NCBI RefSeq assembly: GCF_000739775.1
Contig: NZ_BBJH01000057.1
Coordinates: 1 to 53,983, forward strand
DNA: 53,983 bases
Source: Paraburkholderia heleia NBRC 101817
Lineage (GTDB): Bacteria > Pseudomonadota > Gammaproteobacteria > Burkholderiales > Burkholderiaceae
Reading direction: 5' to 3'
Shown: piece by piece, positions 16,921-25,961 of the stretch
Position numbering within the stretch: position 1 is the stretch's first letter
Layout: the number at the start of each line of letters is the position of its first letter
Made by a program: the position numbers and the translations under genes
Notes under the pieces: model-generated
What the model was told of the DNA's origin: nothing
Databases searched by the model: none
Seen by the model: the letters and a program-made list of their open reading frames with translations, nothing else

Positions 16921-17837
16921 GATTGGAGCACCTCGCGCAGGCTGTCGGCGATCAGGTTCACGGCCACGACGAGCGAGGCGATGGCGAGCGCGTCGAATAC
17001 CACGGTCCACCATGCGCCGCCCGCGAGCAGCGTGTACGACTCGGCGAGCGCGAGCCCCCAGTCGGCGGACGGCGGCTGGATGCCGAAGCCGAGGAACGAA
17101 AGCGTCGCCACCGCGAAGATCGCATAGCCGAGACGCACCGTGGCCTCGACGACGATAGGCGGCCAGACGTTCGGCAGAATCTCCGTGAACATCACGGCGA
17201 ACGCATTCGCGCCGCGCAAGCGGGCCGCCGCCACGTAGTCGAGGTGGCGCTCGGCGAGCACCGCCGCGCGCACCGTGCGCGCGATGAGCGGCGCAAACGT
17301 GATGCCGATTACGAGCACCACGGCGAGATTCGAGGCCCCCACGGCGGCGAGCACGAGCAGCGCGACGATCACGAGCGGCAGCGCGAGCACGGCGTCGAGC
17401 GTGCGCGCGACGAGCGTGCCGAATGCGCCTTCGAAGTAGCCCGTGACGAGCCCGAGCGCCGCGCCTGCGAGCGTGCCGACGAGCGTGGCGAGCGGCGCGA
17501 TCGTGAGAATGTCGCGCGCGCCCACGATCACGCGCGAGCAGATGTCGCGGCCGAGCTGATCGGTGCCGCACCAGTGCGTAGGGTCCGGCGGCAGGAGCGA
17601 GCTGAGCGGATCGGACGCGTAGGCGTCGTGCGGCGCGAACCACTCGCCCGCGAGCGCGCAGACGATCCACCCCAGGAGGATCAGCGCTCCCGCGACGAAC
17701 GAGGGCGAGCGCAGCAGCAGATGCAGCGTGTCGCGCACACGCGTGTCGACTAGTGTTTCTTCGCCGGGTTCGCCCGGCGGCTGTGCATCGGGCGGTTCGC
17801 CGCCCGGGGAAATTGCTTCGGAGGCCATATCGTTCAT
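16917..17837 (-). CDS. ABC transporter permease, DppC/NikC type
   Basis: The 306-residue protein begins MNDMASEAISPGGEPPDAQP and has an N-terminal cytoplasmic stretch, then about six membrane segments. The DppC signature near the first TM is seen (HWCGTDQLGRDICSRVIVGA), as is the permease EAA-type loop around YVAAARLRGANAFAVMFTEI. Its ATG overlaps the stop of the preceding permease as ATGA and its own stop overlaps the GTG of the ATPase gene. It is the second inner-membrane subunit of the importer. Confidence 0.92.
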   Translation of the reverse strand: MNDMASEAISPGGEPPDAQPPGEPGEETLVDTRVRDTLHLLLRSPSFVAGALILLGWIVCALAGEWFAPHDAYASDPLSSLLPPDPTHWCGTDQLGRDICSRVIVGARDILTIAPLATLVGTLAGAALGLVTGYFEGAFGTLVARTLDAVLALPLVIVALLVLAAVGASNLAVVLVIGITFAPLIARTVRAAVLAERHLDYVAAARLRGANAFAVMFTEILPNVWPPIVVEATVRLGYAIFAVATLSFLGFGIQPPSADWGLALAESYTLLAGGAWWTVVFDALAIASLVVAVNLIADSLREVLQS

Positions 17838-18868
17838 GCGCCTTCCGGCGCGCGCAGGCGCGGGTCGAGGAACGCGTGCAAGGCGTCGGCGGCGAGATTG
17901 GCGAGTGTATAGACCGCGCCCACCGCGAGCACGGCCGCTTCGAGCAACGGGAAATCCTTGGCCTTTGCGGCGTTGAAGATGAGGGAGCCCACGCCCGGAT
18001 AGCGGAACAGCGATTCGACCACGACGAGCCCACCAATCAGATAACCGAGTTGCGTGGCCGCCACCGTCACGCTGGGCAAGAGCGCATTGCGCAGCACGTG
18101 CCGCACGATCACGACGTGGCTCGGCAGCCCCTTGAGAATCGCGGTGCGCGTGTAGTCGGCGTCGAGCGCCGTGATGGTGCCCGCGCGCGCGATGCGCGCG
18201 AGATAGCCGAAGAACACGAGCACGAGCGGCAGCACGGGCAGCACGAGATGCCGCAATTGCTCGAGCACGCCCGCGCCGCCGGGCGCGGTGGCCTCCGCGG
18301 TGGCCTCGATAGGCAGCCAGCGCAGCCACACGCCGAAGATGAGGATCAGCACGATCGACGAGACGAACTCCGGCACGGCGCTCGCGCACAGGCCGCCCGT
18401 GCTGATTGCGCGGTCGATCAGGCGGCCTTCGTGGAGCGCCGCCCATACGCCGCCCGCAATGCCGAGCGGCACCACCACCACGAACGCCAGCAGGCCGAGC
18501 CTCGCCGACTGCAGGAGCGCGCTGCCCACGAACGGCGCCACGGGTTCCTTGTAGCTCCACGACATGCCGAAGTCGCCGCGCAGCGCATGCGTGATCCACG
18601 AGACGTACTGGTCGAGCACCGGCCGGTCCGCACCCAGTTCGTGATTGAGCGCGGCCACGGCGCGCGCGTCGGCGAGCGGGCCCAGCACGGCGCGGCCGAT
18701 GTCGCCGGGCAAGAGCTGGCCGCCCGCGAATACGAGCACCGAAAGCAGCCAGAGGGTGAAGATCGCCCAGGCGGCACGCCGGCCGAGAAAGCGCGCGACG
18801 CCCGCGTGCGGGACGAATGCGCGTGCGGCGCCGGGCAGATTCGACATGGGCGGGAGCGGAGTAGCCAT
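17834..18868 (-). CDS. ABC transporter permease, DppB/NikB type
   Basis: This 344-residue membrane protein has a TM near residue 35, a periplasmic loop (LGADRPVLDQYVSWITHALR, then GDFGMSW) typical of DppB/OppB, and a BPD permease domain with the EAA loop YTRTAILKGLPSHVVIVRHV. GGAG lies 5 bases upstream of the ATG at 18868; a second ATG at 18847 is less well placed. It is 31 bases downstream of the binding-protein gene and overlaps the next permease by 4 bases. Confidence 0.92.
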   Translation of the reverse strand: MATPLPPMSNLPGAARAFVPHAGVARFLGRRAAWAIFTLWLLSVLVFAGGQLLPGDIGRAVLGPLADARAVAALNHELGADRPVLDQYVSWITHALRGDFGMSWSYKEPVAPFVGSALLQSARLGLLAFVVVVPLGIAGGVWAALHEGRLIDRAISTGGLCASAVPEFVSSIVLILIFGVWLRWLPIEATAEATAPGGAGVLEQLRHLVLPVLPLVLVFFGYLARIARAGTITALDADYTRTAILKGLPSHVVIVRHVLRNALLPSVTVAATQLGYLIGGLVVVESLFRYPGVGSLIFNAAKAKDFPLLEAAVLAVGAVYTLANLAADALHAFLDPRLRAPEGA

Positions 18869-18899
18869 CGGAGCTCCGTTTCGGGTGCGTAGGGCCGGT

Positions 18900-20588
18900 T
18901 CAGGCGGCGAGCGTCGCGCGGTCGAAATAGAGCTGGGCGAGCGCGGTGAAGCGCACGCCCGAAAGCACGGCGCGCTGTGCGATCAACTGGTCGTAGAAGT
19001 ACGGGATGATCACGGGTGTCTCGTCGAGCAGCAGCGTCTGGATCTGCCTCGCCACCTGCTTCTGGGCCGCCACGTCGAGCGTCGCCGCGAATTGCGCGAC
19101 CAGCTTGTCGTACTGCGCGTTGCGAAAGTGCGCAGCATTCCACGTGCCGCCCGAGGTGAGCGGCGCGTTGAGAAACACATTCGGCACGCCGCGGTGCCCA
19201 TAGTCGGTCATGCCGAGCGGCGAGTCGAGCCAGTCCGATTTGCCGAACGTGCCCGCACCGTAGTACTGCGACTGGCTTTCCACCTTGAGCGCAATGCGAA
19301 TGCCGACCGCCTTCGCCGCGTTCTGCACGACCACGGCGAGGTCCGGTATCTCCATGTACTTCTCGGTCGTGAGCGTCACGTCGAAGCCGTTGGCCATGCC
19401 CGCCTGCGCGAGCAACTGGCGTGCCTTCGCGACATCGATTTTGCGCTGGGGGACGTCGCTTGCCGTGGAGGGGAAGATGGGCGCGAAGGGGCTGTCGTTG
19501 CCCACCACGGCGCGGCCCTTGAACAGGCCGCGCACGAGCACGTCGCGATCGAGCGCAAGCGCGAGCGCCTGACGCACGCGCTTGTCCCTGAACGTGGGCG
19601 AGTCGTTGCGCATGTGGATCTGGCGGTGCGCGCTCGAGCGCACGCCAAGCACCTTGAAGTCGGGATTGTTCAGGATACCGAGGCCGCCCTGCACGGTGAA
19701 GGTGCCCATCACGTCGGCCTGGTGGCCTTGCAGCGCAAGCAACTGCGCCTGCTCGTCGGCGTAGAACGCGAACTCCACGCGCGCGGGCAGCGACTTGTCG
19801 CCCCAGTAGTCGGGATTGCGCACGAAGCTCACGCCGCGCCGCGCTTCGAATTTGTCGAGCTTGAACGGCCCGGTGCCGATAAAGCTCTTTTCGTAATTGC
19901 CCGCATAGTTGGCGGGCAGCATCACGGCGTTGTAGTTGTCCGAAGAAACGTAGTAGGCGAAGTTGCCGTTGGGCGCGTCGAGATGGAACTCGACCGTGTG
20001 ATCGTCGACGGCCTTCGTGCCGCCTTTGGAGAGCACGCCCTTGAGCACCGAGAGCGCCGCCGAGCCGGTTGCCGGGTCGGCGAGCCGATCGAAGGTCGCC
20101 ACCACGTCCTTCGCGCCGAACGGCTGGCCGTCGTGGAATTTCACGTTGGGGCGCAGCTTGAACGTCCAGACGTCTGCTTTGGCGTTGGCTTGCCACGAGA
20201 GCGCGAGGGCGGGTTGCAGATGGCCTTGCGCGTCGTCGTTGGCGAGGAATTCGCCGGTCTGGTTCAGGAGACACAGCGCGCCCGCATCGGTCACGGTGAG
20301 CGGATCGACGGCGCCCGCGGGCATCAGGTGCGCCACGCGGATCGTCTGCTCGCCGGGTTTCGCCGCGCCCTGGGCGTGCGCGCCGCGCGGCACGGCGAGT
20401 CCCGCAAACGCAGGCAGTGCCGCGAGGCCCACCGCGCTTGCATAGCGCAGCAGCTCGCGGCGCGTGAGGCGGCCGGCAGCGAATTCGTCGAGTGCGTGGT
20501 TGCCGTGAGCGCCGGCCTCGCGCCGCAGGGCTTCGAGGCGGGAAGGACTGGACATGTCAAGCGGACGGCGGGACTGCGGTCGTTTCAT
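18900..20588 (-). CDS. ABC transporter substrate-binding protein, peptide/nickel (SBP_bac_5) family, Tat-type signal
   Basis: This is a family 5 binding protein of about 562 residues (or 551 from ATG at 20555). The long N-terminus contains LTRRELLRYASAVGLAALPA, then a site after AHAQG, which looks like a twin-arginine signal. Binding-protein hallmarks are KFHDGQPFGAKDVVATFDRL and KDKRVRQALALALDRDVLV. Tat export suggests folding, or ligand/metal loading, before export. It is the first gene of the four-gene importer operon. The ligand is unknown; peptides, opines, nickel or glutathione are all bound by this family. The start is uncertain because neither ATG has a strong ribosome binding site. 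Confidence 0.9.
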   Translation of the reverse strand: MKRPQSRRPLDMSSPSRLEALRREAGAHGNHALDEFAAGRLTRRELLRYASAVGLAALPAFAGLAVPRGAHAQGAAKPGEQTIRVAHLMPAGAVDPLTVTDAGALCLLNQTGEFLANDDAQGHLQPALALSWQANAKADVWTFKLRPNVKFHDGQPFGAKDVVATFDRLADPATGSAALSVLKGVLSKGGTKAVDDHTVEFHLDAPNGNFAYYVSSDNYNAVMLPANYAGNYEKSFIGTGPFKLDKFEARRGVSFVRNPDYWGDKSLPARVEFAFYADEQAQLLALQGHQADVMGTFTVQGGLGILNNPDFKVLGVRSSAHRQIHMRNDSPTFRDKRVRQALALALDRDVLVRGLFKGRAVVGNDSPFAPIFPSTASDVPQRKIDVAKARQLLAQAGMANGFDVTLTTEKYMEIPDLAVVVQNAAKAVGIRIALKVESQSQYYGAGTFGKSDWLDSPLGMTDYGHRGVPNVFLNAPLTSGGTWNAAHFRNAQYDKLVAQFAATLDVAAQKQVARQIQTLLLDETPVIIPYFYDQLIAQRAVLSGVRFTALAQLYFDRATLAA

Positions 20589-20849
20589 CGGTGCGGGTTT
20601 CCGTGCGATTCCGTTCAGGGGGCGCGCGAGGCCCGGGGGCTTGCGCGACGGCGGCGTGCGGTACGGCAGACGACGAATGGTGCAGCAAAGTGAAACGATT
20701 GACGGGGCTATCGGATGCACCAGGGGCGCACCCGGGGCGCAATAGCTGGACCTAGTTTACGCGCTTTCGGCAAACGAGGCGAAGGGTAGGGTTTCGCGGG
20801 GTTGCGCGCGCGTGGCGCGCCGTGCAGTCGTCAGAGGGGCGCGAGTGTG

Positions 20850-21866
20850 CTAGCGGGCCGCGGCGGGCCGGCGCCAGCGATGGAACAACACCGAGCCGAT
20901 CCAGCAGGCAATGAACGCCGCGACGATGCCGTACCCCAGCTCGCCGAAGCGCTCGTTCAGGCCGGCTATGAGCGTCCACGCGCCGCCGCTCGCCCCGAGC
21001 TTGCCGGCGATGAGTCCGAGCGCTTCCACCCCGCCGATCACGATCGCCACGAGCGCCGAGACGAACGTGATGCTCGCGTTGTAGTAGAGCTTGCGCCTCG
21101 GGTCGTCCATGGCCCAGCCGTAGGCGTGGACCATCAACACGTTGTCGGTGGAATCGACGAGGGTCATGCCTGCTGTAAAGAGCGCGGGGAACACGAGAAT
21201 CGAATAGAGCGGCAGGCCCTTGCCCGCTTCGGCGGCGGCGATGGCGAGCAGGCCGATTTCAGTGGCCGTGTCGAAGCCGAGGCCGAACAGCACGCCCACA
21301 GGGTACAGGTGCCAGCTCTTCGTGACGAGCGCGAAAAGCGGCCTCAGCGCGCGCGAGAGGAGGCCGGCAGGCGCGGGCGCTGCAGCGGCGAGTGCTGCGT
21401 CGTCGCCTTGCTGCGCGCGGCGGTAGCGCATCCACACGTCGCGCAGGATCACGAGGTTCACGCCCGCGAGCACGAGCAGGAACGTCGACGAAACGAGCGT
21501 GCCAATGGTCGAGCCGATGTCGCGGAACTGCTCGAAGCGGCCATGCAGCGAGAGCGCCGTGAGCGCGATGCCGAGCGTGGCGACGATCACGACCGTCGAA
21601 TGGCCGAGCGAGAACGCGAGTCCCACGCCTAGCGGGCGCTGACCCTGCTGCATGAGCTTGCGTGTGACGGTGTCGATGGCGGCGATGTGGTCGGCGTCCA
21701 CCGCGTGGCGCAGGCCGAAGCCGTAAGCGAGCGCCGCCGTCCCGAGCAGCAGTGGATAGTGGCGAAACGCGATCAGCGCCCACGCCCACGCGCCGAGATT
21801 GGCGGCGATGAGCGCGGCATAGAGCGCAATCAGGCGGGCGCGGAGCGGGGCTGCGGGTCTCGTCAT
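20850..21866 (-). CDS. NiCoT-family nickel/cobalt transporter (HoxN/NixA type)
   Basis: This 338-residue inner-membrane permease has about eight membrane segments. The NiCoT signature in TM2 is present (RHAVDADHIAAIDTVTRK), along with LGHSTVV and LGFDTATEIGL in later segments. These proteins take up Ni2+ or Co2+ with high affinity, driven by the membrane potential; ion preference cannot be read from the sequence. It lies 45 bases downstream of a His-rich cupin gene on the same strand, probably in one transcript. No cobalamin-riboswitch-like leader is visible. Confidence 0.92.
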   Translation of the reverse strand: MTRPAAPLRARLIALYAALIAANLGAWAWALIAFRHYPLLLGTAALAYGFGLRHAVDADHIAAIDTVTRKLMQQGQRPLGVGLAFSLGHSTVVIVATLGIALTALSLHGRFEQFRDIGSTIGTLVSSTFLLVLAGVNLVILRDVWMRYRRAQQGDDAALAAAAPAPAGLLSRALRPLFALVTKSWHLYPVGVLFGLGFDTATEIGLLAIAAAEAGKGLPLYSILVFPALFTAGMTLVDSTDNVLMVHAYGWAMDDPRRKLYYNASITFVSALVAIVIGGVEALGLIAGKLGASGGAWTLIAGLNERFGELGYGIVAAFIACWIGSVLFHRWRRPAAAR

Positions 21867-21911
21867 TGTGTCGTCATAGCGTCGTGGAAGGCGGTATGGG
21901 CTGCCGGGCGC

Positions 21912-22412
21912 TCAATGGTCGTGCGGATGACGGTGGATGGGGTCGACCCAGTACACGGTTTCCGGGGCTTCGACGGCGTCGATGTTCAGGTTCACCACGA
22001 CGGCCTCGTTGTCGCTGCGCACGAGCACGCATTCGAGCGGATCGTCGGTGCTCGCGTTGATCTCCTGGTGCGGTACGTAGGGCGGCACGAAGATGAAGTC
22101 GCCCGGGCCCGCCTCGGCCGTGAACTCCAGATGCTCGCCCCAGCGCATGCGCGCGTGACCGCGTACGACGTAGATCACGCTTTCCAGCGCGCCGTGGTGA
22201 TGTGCGCCGGTCTTCGCGTTCGGATGGATCGTCACCGTGCCGGCCCAGATCTTTTGCGCCCCCACGCGCGCCGCGTTGATCGCGGCCGCGCGGTTCATGC
22301 CGGGCGTTTGGGCCGTGTTCGTGTCGAGCTGATCGCCGCGTATCACCTTGACGCCGTTTTCGCGCCAGTCGATGGGCGCGTCGTCGTGCGGATGGTCGTG
22401 GTCGTGACTCAT
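21912..22412 (-). CDS. Cupin-domain protein with histidine-rich tails
   Basis: The 166-residue single-domain cupin shows both cupin motifs: GAHHHGALESVIYVVRGHAR (about 68-88) and PGDFIFVPPYVPHQEI (about 103-120), giving a His/Glu/His metal site. Both ends are His/Asp-rich: MSHDHDHPHDDAPIDW at the start and DPIHRHPHDH at the end. This suggests binding of several metal ions outside the cupin site. It lacks a signal peptide, so it is cytoplasmic. AAGGAG precedes the ATG. It is the first gene of a two-gene unit with the NiCoT transporter, consistent with a role in nickel or cobalt handling, which is an inference. Confidence 0.85.
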   Translation of the reverse strand: MSHDHDHPHDDAPIDWRENGVKVIRGDQLDTNTAQTPGMNRAAAINAARVGAQKIWAGTVTIHPNAKTGAHHHGALESVIYVVRGHARMRWGEHLEFTAEAGPGDFIFVPPYVPHQEINASTDDPLECVLVRSDNEAVVVNLNIDAVEAPETVYWVDPIHRHPHDH

Positions 22413-22490
22413 CGTCGTGTCTCCTTGACTGTGGGCCTCGCAGCGTTATCGCCGCATTGTGGCATGGTCAAAATTGCACCGCGCGCCTGC

Positions 22491-22520
22491 AAAAAAGCCC
22501 GTCCGCTGGGGACGGGCTTT
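22491..22520 (-). terminator. Rho-independent terminator of fusA
   Basis: The arms AGCCCGTCC (22496-22504) and GGACGGGCT (22510-22518) pair perfectly around GCTGG. Read on the minus strand, the stem is followed by six T. It lies 54 bases past the fusA stop. Confidence 0.9.
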
Positions 22521-22573
22521 CGTGTGCACAGCAACGCCGGCAGGTCGCCTGCATCGCCTGCGTGTTGCCTCCA

Positions 22574-24682
22574 CTACGCCTTCTTCGCGTTGATAACCGC
22601 TTCGGCCACGTTCTGCGGGGTTTCTGCGTAGTGCTTGAACTCCATCGTGTAGGTGGCGCGGCCTTGCGTGAGCGAGCGCAGCGACGTGGAGTAGCCGAAC
22701 ATCTCCGAGAGCGGCACTTCGGCGCGTACGATCTTGCCGCCGCCGCCCGCGATGTCCTCCATGCCCTGCACGATGCCGCGACGGCTCGACAGATCGCCCA
22801 TCACGTTACCCATGAAGTCTTCGGGCGTCTCCACCTCCACGGCCATCATCGGCTCGAGCAGGACCGGCTTGGCCTTGCGCATCGCTTCCTTGAAGGCCAT
22901 CGAGCCGGCCATGCGGAAGGCGTTTTCGTTCGAGTCCACGTCGTGGTACGAGCCGAACGTGAGCGTGACCTTCGTGTCGACCACCGGGTAGCCCGCGAGC
23001 ACGCCCGCCTTGAGCGTTTCCTGGATGCCCTTGTCGACGGCCGGGATGAACTCGCGCGGAATCACGCCGCCCTTGATGGCGTCGACGAACTCGTAGCCCT
23101 TGCCGGGCGCCTGCGGCTCGAGCGTGATGACCGCGTGGCCATACTGGCCGCGCCCGCCCGACTGCTTGACGAACTTGCCTTCCACATCTTCGACCTTGTT
23201 CTTCACGGTCTCGCGATACGCGACCTGCGGCTTGCCGACGGTCGCCTCCACGCCGAACTCGCGCTTCATGCGATCGACGAGAATTTCGAGGTGCAGCTCG
23301 CCCATGCCCGAGATGATGGTCTGGCCGGACTCTTCATCGGTTTGCACGCGGAACGACGGGTCTTCCTGCGCGAGGCGATTGAGCGCGATGCCCATCTTCT
23401 CCTGGTCGGCCTTGGTCTTCGGCTCGACGGCTTGCGAGATCACGGGCTCGGGGAAGATCATCCTTTCGAGCACGATGGCATGCGCCGGATCGCAGAGCGT
23501 GTCGCCGGTCGTCGCCTCCTTCAGGCCCACCGCGGCCGCGATGTCGCCCGCGCGCACTTCCTTGATTTCCTTGCGCTCGTTCGCGTGCATCTGCAGGATG
23601 CGCCCGAGCCGCTCCTTCTTGTCCTTGGTCGCGTTGAGCACCGTGTCGCCCGAATTCACCACGCCCGAATAGACGCGGAAGAAGATCAGCTGGCCGACGA
23701 ACGGGTCCGTCATGATCTTGAAGGCGAGCGCGGAGAACGGCTCGTCATCGCTCGGGTGGCGCTCGATTTCCTTGTCGTGGAGGTCGTGGCCGAGAATCGC
23801 GGGCACGTCCACCGGCGAGGGCAGGTAGTCGATCACGGCGTCGAGCATGGCCTGCACGCCCTTGTTCTTGAACGCGCTGCCACAGAGCATCGGCACGATC
23901 TCGTTGGCGATCGTGCGCTTGCGCAGGCCGCCCTTGATTTCCTCTTCGGTCAGGCTTTCGTGATCGTGAAGATACTTCTCGAGCAGCGTTTCGTCGGCTT
24001 CGGCGGCGGCCTCGACCATCTTCTCGCGCCATTCGTGCGCGAGCTCGACGAGATTCGCGGGGATGTCCTCGTACTCGAACTTCACGCCCTGGCTCTCGTC
24101 GTCCCAGACGATCGCCTTCATCTTCACGAGATCGACCACGCCCTGGAAGTGATCTTCCGCGCCCACCGGAATCTGGATAGGCACGGCAACGCCCTTCAGA
24201 CGCTCGCCGATCTGCCGCTGCACGCGGAAGAAGTCCGCGCCCACGCGGTCCATCTTGTTGACGAACGCGATGCGCGGCACCTTGTACTTGTTCGCCTGAC
24301 GCCAGACGGTTTCCGACTGCGGCTGCACGCCGCCCACGGAGTCGTACACCATGCACGCGCCGTCGAGCACGCGCATGGAGCGCTCGACTTCGATCGTGAA
24401 GTCCACGTGCCCGGGGGTATCGATGATGTTGATGCGGTGTTCGGGGTAATTGCCGGCCATGCCCTTCCAGAATGCAGTGGTCGCGGCCGAGGTGATCGTG
24501 ATGCCGCGTTCCTGTTCCTGCTCCATCCAGTCCATGGTCGCCGCGCCGTCGTGAACCTCGCCGAGCTTGTGATTCACGCCGGTATAGAAAAGGATGCGCT
24601 CGGTCGTCGTGGTTTTGCCGGCGTCGATGTGAGCGCTGATCCCGATGTTGCGATAGCGCTCGATGGGGGTCTTGCGAGGCAC
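22574..24682 (-). CDS. fusA: Translation elongation factor G (stand-alone copy)
   Basis: The 702-residue EF-G has G1 AHIDAGKTTTTERIL, the switch II DTPGHVD and NKMD motifs, and domains II-V to the C-terminus (GRGQYGHAVITLEPQAPGKG). It catalyses GTP-driven translocation and ribosome recycling. The start is GTG at 24682 (VPRKTPIERYRNIG), with AAGGAG 6 bases upstream; the upstream in-frame ATG at 24709 is not supported. There are no str-operon neighbours (rpsL, rpsG, tuf) here, so this is probably the second EF-G copy known in Burkholderia. It is monocistronic with its own terminator. Confidence 0.95.
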   Translation of the reverse strand: MPRKTPIERYRNIGISAHIDAGKTTTTERILFYTGVNHKLGEVHDGAATMDWMEQEQERGITITSAATTAFWKGMAGNYPEHRINIIDTPGHVDFTIEVERSMRVLDGACMVYDSVGGVQPQSETVWRQANKYKVPRIAFVNKMDRVGADFFRVQRQIGERLKGVAVPIQIPVGAEDHFQGVVDLVKMKAIVWDDESQGVKFEYEDIPANLVELAHEWREKMVEAAAEADETLLEKYLHDHESLTEEEIKGGLRKRTIANEIVPMLCGSAFKNKGVQAMLDAVIDYLPSPVDVPAILGHDLHDKEIERHPSDDEPFSALAFKIMTDPFVGQLIFFRVYSGVVNSGDTVLNATKDKKERLGRILQMHANERKEIKEVRAGDIAAAVGLKEATTGDTLCDPAHAIVLERMIFPEPVISQAVEPKTKADQEKMGIALNRLAQEDPSFRVQTDEESGQTIISGMGELHLEILVDRMKREFGVEATVGKPQVAYRETVKNKVEDVEGKFVKQSGGRGQYGHAVITLEPQAPGKGYEFVDAIKGGVIPREFIPAVDKGIQETLKAGVLAGYPVVDTKVTLTFGSYHDVDSNENAFRMAGSMAFKEAMRKAKPVLLEPMMAVEVETPEDFMGNVMGDLSSRRGIVQGMEDIAGGGGKIVRAEVPLSEMFGYSTSLRSLTQGRATYTMEFKHYAETPQNVAEAVINAKKA

Positions 24683-25002
24683 GGTGATCTCCTTGGAATG
24701 ACGCGCCATGGAAGCTGCCGGGCGGCACGCGGCGCGGCCAGCGCGCGGCCCGATGCGCCGCAGGCGCGCGCCTGGGTGGCACGCGCCATGCGGGGGTTTA
24801 CAGGATAGCGCTTGCGCGCCGGTTTTGCAGGGTGCATGCCGCGGCGCGGGAAGCCGCGACAGCGCTGCGCAGCGGCGCCAGGCGGGGCGCTGACCGGCAG
24901 GCGGGCAGGCGGGCGCAAAAAAAAGCCGGCGCCGCGTGAGTGCGGGGCCGGCTTGCGCATTTCGCGCAGCGCGCGAATCTCGCGCGCTGGATCACCGCGC
25001 GC
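24683..25002. other. fusA 5' region and DUF192 3' region
   Basis: These 320 bases hold the terminator of the DUF192 gene (24917-24955) and the presumed fusA promoter. On the minus strand TATCCT (plus 24802-24807) is a possible -10 with a weak CTGCAA 17 bases upstream. I see no gene. Confidence 0.4.
24917..24955 (-). terminator. Rho-independent terminator of the DUF192 gene
   Basis: AGCCGGC (24924-24930) pairs with GCCGGCT (24947-24953), and CCGC/GCGG extend the stem inward. Read on the minus strand a run of eight T follows. Confidence 0.85.
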
Positions 25003-25521
25003 TTACTGCAGCGGCGGCAGTCCCTGAATCACCATGCCGGGCTTGATGCCCTTCGCCGTGAACCAGCCCTTGGGCATTTCGAGCGCAAAGACGCCGTTGT
25101 TGCGCGGGCAGTGGTTGTTGGTCGTTTCGGCCTGCATCTCGTCGATGTCGGTGATCGTGCCGTCGGCGCGAATGAACGCGATCGACAGCGGAATCAGCGT
25201 GTTCTTCATCCAGAAGCAGTGCACGGCGTTTTCGCCGAACACGAACAGCATGCCTTCGTTGGGCCCAAGCTGCGAACGGTACATGAGGCCTTGTTCACGG
25301 TCGGCGTCGTTTGCGGCGACCGCCGCGTCGATCACGAACATGCCCGCCGTGAGCTTCACGCGCGGAAATTCGCCCGGCTGCTTCGCGCCTGGCGGCATCT
25401 GCTGCGCCTGTGCGATGCTCGACGTGGCCGTCGCGGTGAACATGAGCGCCGCGAAAGCGGCCAATGGCAATGCGACGACAAGCGTGCAGCGCACGAACAA
25501 CGAGCGCAGGGAAAATCGCAC
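25003..25521 (-). CDS. DUF192 family exported protein
   Basis: The 172-residue protein has an N-terminal hydrophobic signal segment (VRCTLVVALPLAAFAALMFT) with likely cleavage near SSIAQAQ. The DUF192 domain follows, with EQGLMYRSQLGPNEGMLFVF, HCFWMKNTLIPLSIAFI and an ending IKPGMVIQGL. The biochemical role of the family is unknown; it is periplasmic. The start is GTG at 25521, with AAGGAG 6 bases upstream; the ATG at 25554 would give a less typical N-terminus. It is monocistronic with its own terminator. Confidence 0.88.
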   Translation of the reverse strand: MRFSLRSLFVRCTLVVALPLAAFAALMFTATATSSIAQAQQMPPGAKQPGEFPRVKLTAGMFVIDAAVAANDADREQGLMYRSQLGPNEGMLFVFGENAVHCFWMKNTLIPLSIAFIRADGTITDIDEMQAETTNNHCPRNNGVFALEMPKGWFTAKGIKPGMVIQGLPPLQ

Positions 25522-25665
25522 GAGAGACTCCTTGCTGTAGGGTAATCCGCGCATGTTACGCGACCAGGTCAGGGCGGGTCAAAATGCGCGGCGCGGTTCA
25601 CGTCATCGACGTGATGCGGCGAGCGTGCGTGTCAAAAAAAATGGCTAAAAATCGGGCAGCCAGAC

Positions 25666-25703
25666 AAAAAGAAAAAGGCAGAACGCCTTGCGGCGCTCTG
25701 CCT
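25666..25703 (-). terminator. Rho-independent terminator of the Ala/Lys/His-rich protein gene
   Basis: AGGCAGA-CGCC (from 25676) pairs with GGCG-TCTGCCT (to 25703), with a TTGC loop and one mismatch. On the minus strand the tail is T-rich. Confidence 0.85.
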
Positions 25704-25760
25704 TTCGTCGCGCTGAAGAGCGGCAACGCATGCCGCTTCTTCATGCGTCTTACAGCAAGC

Positions 25761-25961
25761 TTACTCCGAAGCTGCCGAAGCGGCTTCAGCCTTCGCTGCC
25801 TTCTTGTGCGACGACTTCTTGTGAGCCTTCTTGTGCGACGACTTGTGAGCAGCCGAAGCAGCAGCAGCCGGAGCAGCCGAAGCAGCTTCCGGAGCCGAAG
25901 CTTGTGCGAATGCAGCCGATGCGAAGAGACCAGCGACCAGAGCAGCGATCAGTTTGTTCAT
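25761..25961 (-). CDS. Small exported Ala/Lys/His-rich protein
   Basis: This 66-residue protein has a signal peptide (MNKLIAALVAGLFASAAFAQ). The mature chain of about 46 residues is made of Ala, Ser, Lys and His only, with repeated SSHKKAHKK and SSHKKAA units. GAGG lies upstream of the ATG and a strong terminator follows, so the short gene is very likely real and well expressed. The composition resembles acid-shock (Asr-like) periplasmic proteins and histone-H1-like tails. A role in buffering or cation/DNA binding would be a guess. Its 5' region is unusually long and structured. Confidence 0.8.
   Translation of the reverse strand: MNKLIAALVAGLFASAAFAQASAPEAASAAPAAAASAAHKSSHKKAHKKSSHKKAAKAEAASAASE

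Noticed and set aside
22413..22490. Possible cobalamin riboswitch above the cupin-NiCoT unit
   Set aside because: Only about 78 bases separate the cupin start from the fusA terminator, too short for that riboswitch class, and no B12-box-like sequence was seen.
22457..24808. A 783-codon plus-strand frame opposite fusA
   Set aside because: It is antisense to fusA, spans the fusA terminator and has a His/Arg-rich shadow composition.
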